This document shows, piece after piece, positions 59,319-64,000 of a stretch of 64,000 nt of DNA. A model generated the notes under the pieces. That model ran no database searches and was not told the origin of the DNA. It worked only from the letters and a program-made list of their open reading frames with translations. Each line of letters begins with the position of its first letter. Within the stretch, counting starts at the first letter, position 1. A program made the translations under genes and the position numbers. Origin of the DNA: Zhengella sp020637775 (lineage in GTDB: Bacteria; Pseudomonadota; Alphaproteobacteria; Rhizobiales; Rhizobiaceae); contig NZ_JAWKWO010000005.1 of assembly GCF_041397485.1 (NCBI RefSeq), positions 62,001-126,000 on the forward strand. The letters are read 5' to 3'.

Positions 59319-60275
59319 TCAGCCTGCGGCGAAGCGGTAGGCCGAGCCGTCCCTTTCCACCATGCCCTGACCCGGATGCGGCAGGTGATAGCCGATGATG
59401 CGGGACTTGTCGGCGGCAAGCCTGTCGATCAGGGCGGTGCGGGTCTCGATGCCCTTTTGCGGGTCATGGTCGCTGCCCGAAGGCCATTCCGGATGGGCAA
59501 AGGAAATCACCGCATTGGAGATGGCATCGCCGATGACCAGCATGGACTCGGAGCCCGAATGCAGCATGTAGGACAGATGGCCCGGCGTATGACCGGACGT
59601 GTCGATTGCCTCGACACCGGGGATGACCTCGGCGCCGGGGCGGATCAGGTTGATGCGGTCTTCCAGGAAAGCCAGCCGGTTCTGCGCCCCGACCACGAAG
59701 GACTTGCGCTCTTCCGGCATGTTGTCCAGCGTGTCATCGGCCCGCCAGTAGTCCCATTCCGCCTGTCCCATGAAATAGTTGGCGTCCGGGAAGACGAGTT
59801 CGTCGAAATCGTCGACCAGGCCCCAGAGATGGTCGGGATGGGCATGGGTGAAGATGACATCGGTCACGTCCGCCGGATCGATGCCTGCTTCTTCCATGTT
59901 GGCGATCAGGTCGCCGGCGGTCGGCATGAAATTCGATCCCGACCCGACATCGAAGATGGCGAGCCTGTCGCCGGACCGGAAGAAGGTGACGTTGCAATCC
60001 GGTGTGATGGCATCGGTCGCCATGCCGTTGGCCTTGAGCAGGGCTTCGATTTCAGCGGCCGGCACATCCGGCGCGATGAAGGAAAGCGGCAGGGTGAGCG
60101 TGCCGTCCGAAACGATGGTCACATCGGCGTCGCCGAGTGTTGCATTGCCGACGGCGCGGGCCTGACGCGCAGACAGTCCCATGGCCAGCGCGGCCAGTCC
60201 CGCGCTTCCGAGCATGAGTGTCTGACGGCGGGTCAGTCTGAACTGGTCCGCGATGACCTTGGCGTCACGGCGCAT
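59319..60275 (-). CDS. soxH: SoxH-like periplasmic metallo-beta-lactamase-fold hydrolase
   Basis: A 318-residue protein with Tat signal (LTRRQTLMLGSAGLAAL) and the MBL metal motif FTHAHPDHLWG near residue 143, plus later metal ligands in SGHTPGHLSYM, LVIGDAI and IIGYHLPHPGQG. SoxH-type genes end sox clusters in Paracoccus, but their reaction is not settled; quinoprotein-relay or sulfur hydrolase roles are suggested. The start at 60275 matches the Tat signal; the frame extends to 60455. It faces soxT and is divergent from the fatty-acid operon. Confidence 0.83.
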   Translation of the reverse strand: MRRDAKVIADQFRLTRRQTLMLGSAGLAALAMGLSARQARAVGNATLGDADVTIVSDGTLTLPLSFIAPDVPAAEIEALLKANGMATDAITPDCNVTFFRSGDRLAIFDVGSGSNFMPTAGDLIANMEEAGIDPADVTDVIFTHAHPDHLWGLVDDFDELVFPDANYFMGQAEWDYWRADDTLDNMPEERKSFVVGAQNRLAFLEDRINLIRPGAEVIPGVEAIDTSGHTPGHLSYMLHSGSESMLVIGDAISNAVISFAHPEWPSGSDHDPQKGIETRTALIDRLAADKSRIIGYHLPHPGQGMVERDGSAYRFAAG

Positions 60276-60442
60276 GGTTTTCCTCCCTGAAAGGCATTTT
60301 GTCTTGTTCAGAAAAGCATGTCCGGACCAAACATTCAATTGTTTGAATTTGTTTTCCTGCCTTTCCCGCCCGCATGATGATTGACCGGACAGCGAAATTC
60401 CAACATACTCGGTAGTATGTCCGGAAAAGGGAGGAACCGGGA
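60276..60442. promoter_or_regulatory. soxH–pcaD divergent promoter with two inverted repeats
   Basis: ATTCAA–TTGT–TTGAAT at 60333–60348 lies 58 bp before soxH. ACATACT–CGGT–AGTATGT at 60403–60420 ends 22 bp before the pcaD-like gene, a TetR-type operator form. ATGTCCGGA occurs at 60318–60326 and again at 60417–60425. Two different regulators probably act here. Confidence 0.6.
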
Positions 60443-61237
60443 ATGCGGTTCGCACGCGTCAATGGCGTGACGATTCATTTTGGCGATACGGGGGAGCGGG
60501 GCTTGCCGGTCCTGGTGTTCGCCAATTCGCTCGGCACCGATTTCCGCATCTGGGATGGCGTCGTGGAGGCGCTTGCCGGCCGTTTCCGCATGATCCGCTA
60601 TGACAAGCGCGGTCATGGCCTTTCCGAGGCGACACCGGCTCCTTACCGGATGGAGGATCATGCCGGCGACCTGATCGCCCTGCTGACGCATCTGGGCATC
60701 GAACGCACCCATGTCTGCGGCCTGTCGGTCGGCGGCATGATCGCCCAGGCCGTGGCGGCTGCGCGCCCTGCCCTCGTCGAGCGCCTGGTGCTGATCGGCA
60801 CGGCTGCAAGGATCGGCGACACGGCGGGCTGGAACCAGCGCATCGCCGCGGTCGAGGCCGATGGCATTGCCGCGCTGGCCGACGGCGTGATGGAAAAATG
60901 GTTCACCGGCGATTTCCGCACGGCCGGCAATCCGGTCTTTGCCGGCATGAAGGCCATGCTCACCCGTTCTCCGGTCGAGGGCTATGTGGGAACATGCGCG
61001 GCGCTGCGCGATGCCGACCTGACCGCCTCGACGGCGGCGCTCGACCTGCCGGTGCTGGCGCTGGCGGGGGCGGAGGACGGCTCCACGCCGCCTTCGCTGG
61101 TGCAGGCCATGGCGCGCAGCATTTCCGGCGCCCGCTTCGAGGCGATTCCCGGCGCGGGCCACATCCCTTGCGTCGAGCAGCCGGAGGCGACGGCGCGGCT
61201 GATCGACGATTTTCTTTCTCAACCGGGCGGCGTCTGA
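60443..61237 (+). CDS. pcaD: 3-oxoadipate enol-lactonase-like alpha/beta hydrolase
   Basis: A 264-residue alpha/beta hydrolase with catalytic S95 in GLSVGG, D212 in GAEDGS and H240 in PGAGHIPCVEQP. The N-terminal ANSLGTDFRIWDGV and RYDKRGHGLSEA are typical of PcaD, which hydrolyses 3-oxoadipate enol-lactone in the beta-ketoadipate pathway. No other pca gene is nearby; instead it leads a CoA-dependent acid-degradation operon, so the natural substrate may be another lactone or ester. GGAGGAACC precedes the ATG. Confidence 0.82.
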   Translation: MRFARVNGVTIHFGDTGERGLPVLVFANSLGTDFRIWDGVVEALAGRFRMIRYDKRGHGLSEATPAPYRMEDHAGDLIALLTHLGIERTHVCGLSVGGMIAQAVAAARPALVERLVLIGTAARIGDTAGWNQRIAAVEADGIAALADGVMEKWFTGDFRTAGNPVFAGMKAMLTRSPVEGYVGTCAALRDADLTASTAALDLPVLALAGAEDGSTPPSLVQAMARSISGARFEAIPGAGHIPCVEQPEATARLIDDFLSQPGGV

Positions 61238-61280
61238 ACGCCGCGACACGAAAACCAGCCTTTGCTCTTCCGGAGGATTT

Positions 61281-63365
61281 ATGAGCGACATCGTCACCGT
61301 TACGCGCGACAATGAAATCGCGATCGTCACCATCGACAATCCGCCCGTCAACGCGCTCAGCCACGCCATGCGCAAGCCGCTCAACGAGGCATTGATCGCG
61401 CTGCGCGACGATGACAGCGTCAAGGGTGTCGTTCTGGCATGCGCCGGGCGCACCTTCGTGGCCGGCGCCGACATTTCCGAGTTCGGCGGACCGCGTCTGG
61501 AGCCAAGCCTGCTCGACCTGATCGCCACGCTGGAAAGCTATGGCGACAAGCCCACCGTGGCGGCCATTCACGGCACGGCGCTGGGCGGCGGGCTGGAACT
61601 GGCGCTCGGCTGCCGCTACCGGGTTGCGGTCGCGCAGGCCATGTGCGGCCTGCCGGAGGTCAAGCTCGGCCTCATCCCGGGTGCGGGCGGCACGCAGCGG
61701 CTGCCGCGCGTGATCGGGCCGGAAAAGGCCGTGAAGGTGATCGTCGCCGGGCGGTTCATGCCGGCGAAGGAGTGTCTGGCGGACGGACTGGTGGACGCCA
61801 TTGTCGAGGACGAGGACCTGACCGCCGGCGCGGTGGATTTCCTGCGCAAGGCCATCCAGGACGGCAAGCATCCGCCGCTGCCGCGTGACCGCGACGACAA
61901 GATCGCCGCCGCGCGCGCCGACATTGCCGGTTTCGACGCGCTGGTGAAGGAGGTGACGAAGAAGGCGCGCGGACTGGACGCCCCGCATGCCTGCGCGCAG
62001 TCGGTGCGCAATGCCATCACCATGACGTTCGAGGAAGGCTATGCGGAAGAGTTGAAAATCTTCCTCAAGCTGCTCGATTCCGACCAGTCGCGCGCCCAGC
62101 GCCATCTCTTCTTCGCCGAACGCGAGGCGGGAAAGGTCGCCGGCGTGACGAAGGACGTCAAGCCGCGCGCGGTGAAGAAGGCCGGCGTCATCGGCGCAGG
62201 CACGATGGGCGGCGGCATCGCCATGTCGCTGGTCAATGGCGGCATTCCGGTGACCATCCTGGAAATGGCGCAGGAGCCGCTCGACAAGGGGCTGGAGCGC
62301 ATCCGCACCAATTACGACATTTCCGTCAAGCGCGGCTCCATGACGGCGGACGACGTGGACAAGCGCATGGCGCTTTTCACGCCAACCACTTCCTATGACG
62401 ATCTCGCCGATTGCGACATCATCATCGAAGCGGTGTTCGAGGAGATGGGCGTCAAGGAACAGGTGTTCAAGAAACTGGACGCGGTCGCCAAGCCCGGCGC
62501 GGTGCTGGCCTCCAACACGTCCTATCTCGACGTCGACCGGATCGCCTCCTTCACCAGCCGGCCGCAGGATGTGCTCGGCATGCACTTCTTCTCGCCCGCC
62601 AATGTCATGAAACTGCTGGAAATCGTGCGTGGCAAGGAAACCGCGCCGGACGTTCTGGCTACCGCCATGGCAGTGGGCAAGAAGGCGAAGAAGGTGCCCG
62701 TTGTCGTGGGCGTGTGCCACGGCTTCGTGGGCAACCGCATGCTGGCGGCGCGGTCGGCGCAGTCGGAGGCGCTGCTGCTGGAAGGCGCCATGCCGGAGAC
62801 GGTGGACAAGGCGTTCCGCGACTTCGGCTGGCCCATGGGTCCGTTCCAGATGTACGATCTTGCCGGCAACGACATCGGCTGGCGCACGCGCAAGTCGCTC
62901 GGCAAGACCGCAGCGCTTGGCGATCCGCTTTGCGAGGCCGGTCGCTACGGCCAGAAGACGGGTGCTGGCTGGTACCGCTACGAGGACGGGCGCACGCCGC
63001 TGCCCGATGCGTGGGTGGAAAAACTGATCCTCGACACGGCTGCCGCGCAGGGCGTGAACCGGCGGGACATTTCCGACGACGAGATCATCGAGCGCACGAT
63101 CTACCCGATGATCAACGAGGGCGCGAAAATCCTGGAGGAAGGCATCGCCCAGCGGGCGTCCGACATCGATGTCGTCTGGATCTACGGCTACGGCTTTCCC
63201 GTCGGAAAGGGCGGCCCGATGCATTGCGCCGAGACCGTCGGCCTCGGCACGATCGTCGAGCGCCTCGACCATTGGCATGGCCGCACCGGCAACCCGGTGT
63301 TCGAGGTGTCGCCGCTGCTGCGCAAGCTGGCGGTCGAGGGCAAGCGCTTCAAGGACGCCGCATGA
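61281..63365 (+). CDS. Bifunctional enoyl-CoA hydratase/3-hydroxyacyl-CoA dehydrogenase (FadJ/PimF-type)
   Basis: Catalyses hydration and oxidation steps of beta-oxidation. The 694 residues comprise an N-terminal crotonase domain (about 1–200: AGADISEFG, GTALGGGLELALGCRYRVA, PEVKLGLIPGAGGTQRLPR) and a 3-hydroxyacyl-CoA dehydrogenase (NAD motif GVIGAGTMGGGIAMSLV near residue 297; GMHFFSPANVMKLLEIVRG; CHGFVGNRM), then a C-terminal repeat. The domain order and next-door PimA-like ligase match the pim operon of Rhodopseudomonas for dicarboxylic acids. CGGAGGA precedes the ATG; the stop overlaps the ligase start. Confidence 0.92.
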   Translation: MSDIVTVTRDNEIAIVTIDNPPVNALSHAMRKPLNEALIALRDDDSVKGVVLACAGRTFVAGADISEFGGPRLEPSLLDLIATLESYGDKPTVAAIHGTALGGGLELALGCRYRVAVAQAMCGLPEVKLGLIPGAGGTQRLPRVIGPEKAVKVIVAGRFMPAKECLADGLVDAIVEDEDLTAGAVDFLRKAIQDGKHPPLPRDRDDKIAAARADIAGFDALVKEVTKKARGLDAPHACAQSVRNAITMTFEEGYAEELKIFLKLLDSDQSRAQRHLFFAEREAGKVAGVTKDVKPRAVKKAGVIGAGTMGGGIAMSLVNGGIPVTILEMAQEPLDKGLERIRTNYDISVKRGSMTADDVDKRMALFTPTTSYDDLADCDIIIEAVFEEMGVKEQVFKKLDAVAKPGAVLASNTSYLDVDRIASFTSRPQDVLGMHFFSPANVMKLLEIVRGKETAPDVLATAMAVGKKAKKVPVVVGVCHGFVGNRMLAARSAQSEALLLEGAMPETVDKAFRDFGWPMGPFQMYDLAGNDIGWRTRKSLGKTAALGDPLCEAGRYGQKTGAGWYRYEDGRTPLPDAWVEKLILDTAAAQGVNRRDISDDEIIERTIYPMINEGAKILEEGIAQRASDIDVVWIYGYGFPVGKGGPMHCAETVGLGTIVERLDHWHGRTGNPVFEVSPLLRKLAVEGKRFKDAA

Positions 63366-64000
63366 CGATGCTGCCCGCCCCGCCGGCCGGTGGCTGGCCC
63401 TGGGAAAAGGTCTATCCGGAAGGCTGCCTTCCAGACCCGGCGGCGCTGCCGCTTTTTCCTGTCCAGTCGATCCTGGAAGACGGGGCGCGCGACCATCCGG
63501 ACCGGATCGCGCTGGCGTTTCGCGGACGGTCCATCTCCTATGGTGATCTCAACCGGATGGCGGACGAGACCGCGGCCGGCTTTTCGCGGGCCGGGATCAG
63601 GAAGGGCGACCGCGTCGCACTGCTTCTGCCCAACACGCCGGCCCATCCGGTCACGTTTTTCGGGCTGATGAAGATTGGCGCGGTGGTGGTCCACCTCTCC
63701 CCGCTCGACGCGCCGGCCGTGCTGGCGCACAAGCTGACCGATTCGGGCGCGCGCATGCTGGTGACCACCAATCTCGGCAAACTTGCCGCCGGCGCGACCG
63801 GGCTGGCGGAGACGGGACTGGCGGAGCGGGTTGTCGTGTTCGACGATGCCGCATGGGGTGACAGCAGCGAGACCGGACCGATGCCGGACGGCGCAGCCAT
63901 CACGGCCCATCGCGATTTCGTTGCCGGGGCCGGCAGCCCGCCCCGGGTGGCGACCGGCATCGACGATCTCGCGCTGCTGCAATATACGGGCGGCACGACC
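63362..64000 (+). CDS. Acyl-CoA ligase, N-terminal part (PimA-like; cut by window edge)
   Basis: The first 213 residues of an AMP-forming ligase: GGWPWEKVYPEG, the substrate-domain opening seen in dicarboxylate–CoA ligase PimA, GDRVALLLPNTPAHPVTFFGLMK and the start of the P-loop motif YTGGTT at the window edge. ATG 63362 overlaps the stop of the upstream beta-oxidation gene by four bases (ATGA), so the two are coupled. By context it activates a fatty or dicarboxylic acid for the FadJ/PimF-type enzyme. Confidence 0.85.
   Translation, partial: MTMLPAPPAGGWPWEKVYPEGCLPDPAALPLFPVQSILEDGARDHPDRIALAFRGRSISYGDLNRMADETAAGFSRAGIRKGDRVALLLPNTPAHPVTFFGLMKIGAVVVHLSPLDAPAVLAHKLTDSGARMLVTTNLGKLAAGATGLAETGLAERVVVFDDAAWGDSSETGPMPDGAAITAHRDFVAGAGSPPRVATGIDDLALLQYTGGTT

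Overview
The window is GC-rich, densely packed chromosomal DNA from an alphaproteobacterium, most likely order Hyphomicrobiales (Rhizobiales) near Phyllobacteriaceae/Aurantimonadaceae. That placement is inferred from the ldtR–L,D-transpeptidase pair, the DUF6163–HIBCH–hemB neighbourhood, the four-gene aap general amino-acid ABC transporter and the protein sequences themselves. No rRNA, tRNA, CRISPR array, phage or complete insertion sequence was seen. Both window edges cut genes: glyA on the left and an acyl-CoA ligase on the right.

Left half (1–34 kb), mostly core functions: partial glyA; an envelope module (L,D-transpeptidase and its MarR-type regulator LdtR); a four-TM DUF6163 protein coupled to 3-hydroxyisobutyryl-CoA hydrolase (valine catabolism); hemB; a small haem-copper-oxidase-like membrane protein; RDD, SLC13, DMT and SulP membrane proteins; an aspartate/glutamate leucyltransferase; a TetR–adaptor–RND efflux operon with a two-site operator; parC; a secreted hypothetical protein; aspS–pcp; rnd; ppk1–ppx (polyphosphate metabolism); a zf-CHCC protein beside an FAD monooxygenase; and a MarR–EmrA–EmrB efflux operon with a long palindromic operator.

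Middle (34–45 kb): the aapJQMP L-amino-acid transporter operon, interrupted between aapQ and aapM by a 265-bp element with ~48-bp terminal inverted repeats (MITE-like, the most notable non-coding structure here); a cystathionine beta-lyase; then a five-gene catabolic operon (zeta GST/isomerase, Rieske oxygenase, glutamine-synthetase-like ligase, SDR, FMN-binding PNPOx-like protein) that I cannot match to a known pathway.

Right (45.7–60.3 kb): a complete thiosulfate/sulfide-oxidising sox locus. On the minus strand soxV-W-X-Y-Z-A-B-C-D-E-F runs as one block (thiol-disulfide delivery, SoxXA, SoxYZ carrier, SoxB thiohydrolase, SoxCD sulfane dehydrogenase, SoxEF flavocytochrome). Divergently, soxS and the ArsR-type repressor soxR are followed by a terminator and a YeeE/YedE transporter (soxT-like). 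A second YeeE/YedE gene of the same length faces the other end of the block, so the locus is bracketed by two sulfur-transporter paralogues. A SoxH-like metallo-beta-lactamase closes it. A similar sequence motif recurs in the intergenic regions of the locus and may be the SoxR operator. The last 3.5 kb is an operon for (di)carboxylic acid beta-oxidation: enol-lactonase-like hydrolase, FadJ/PimF-type fusion enzyme and the start of a PimA-like CoA ligase.

Together the genes suggest a heterotroph that uses amino acids and aromatic or dicarboxylic acids and supplements its energy by oxidising reduced inorganic sulfur.
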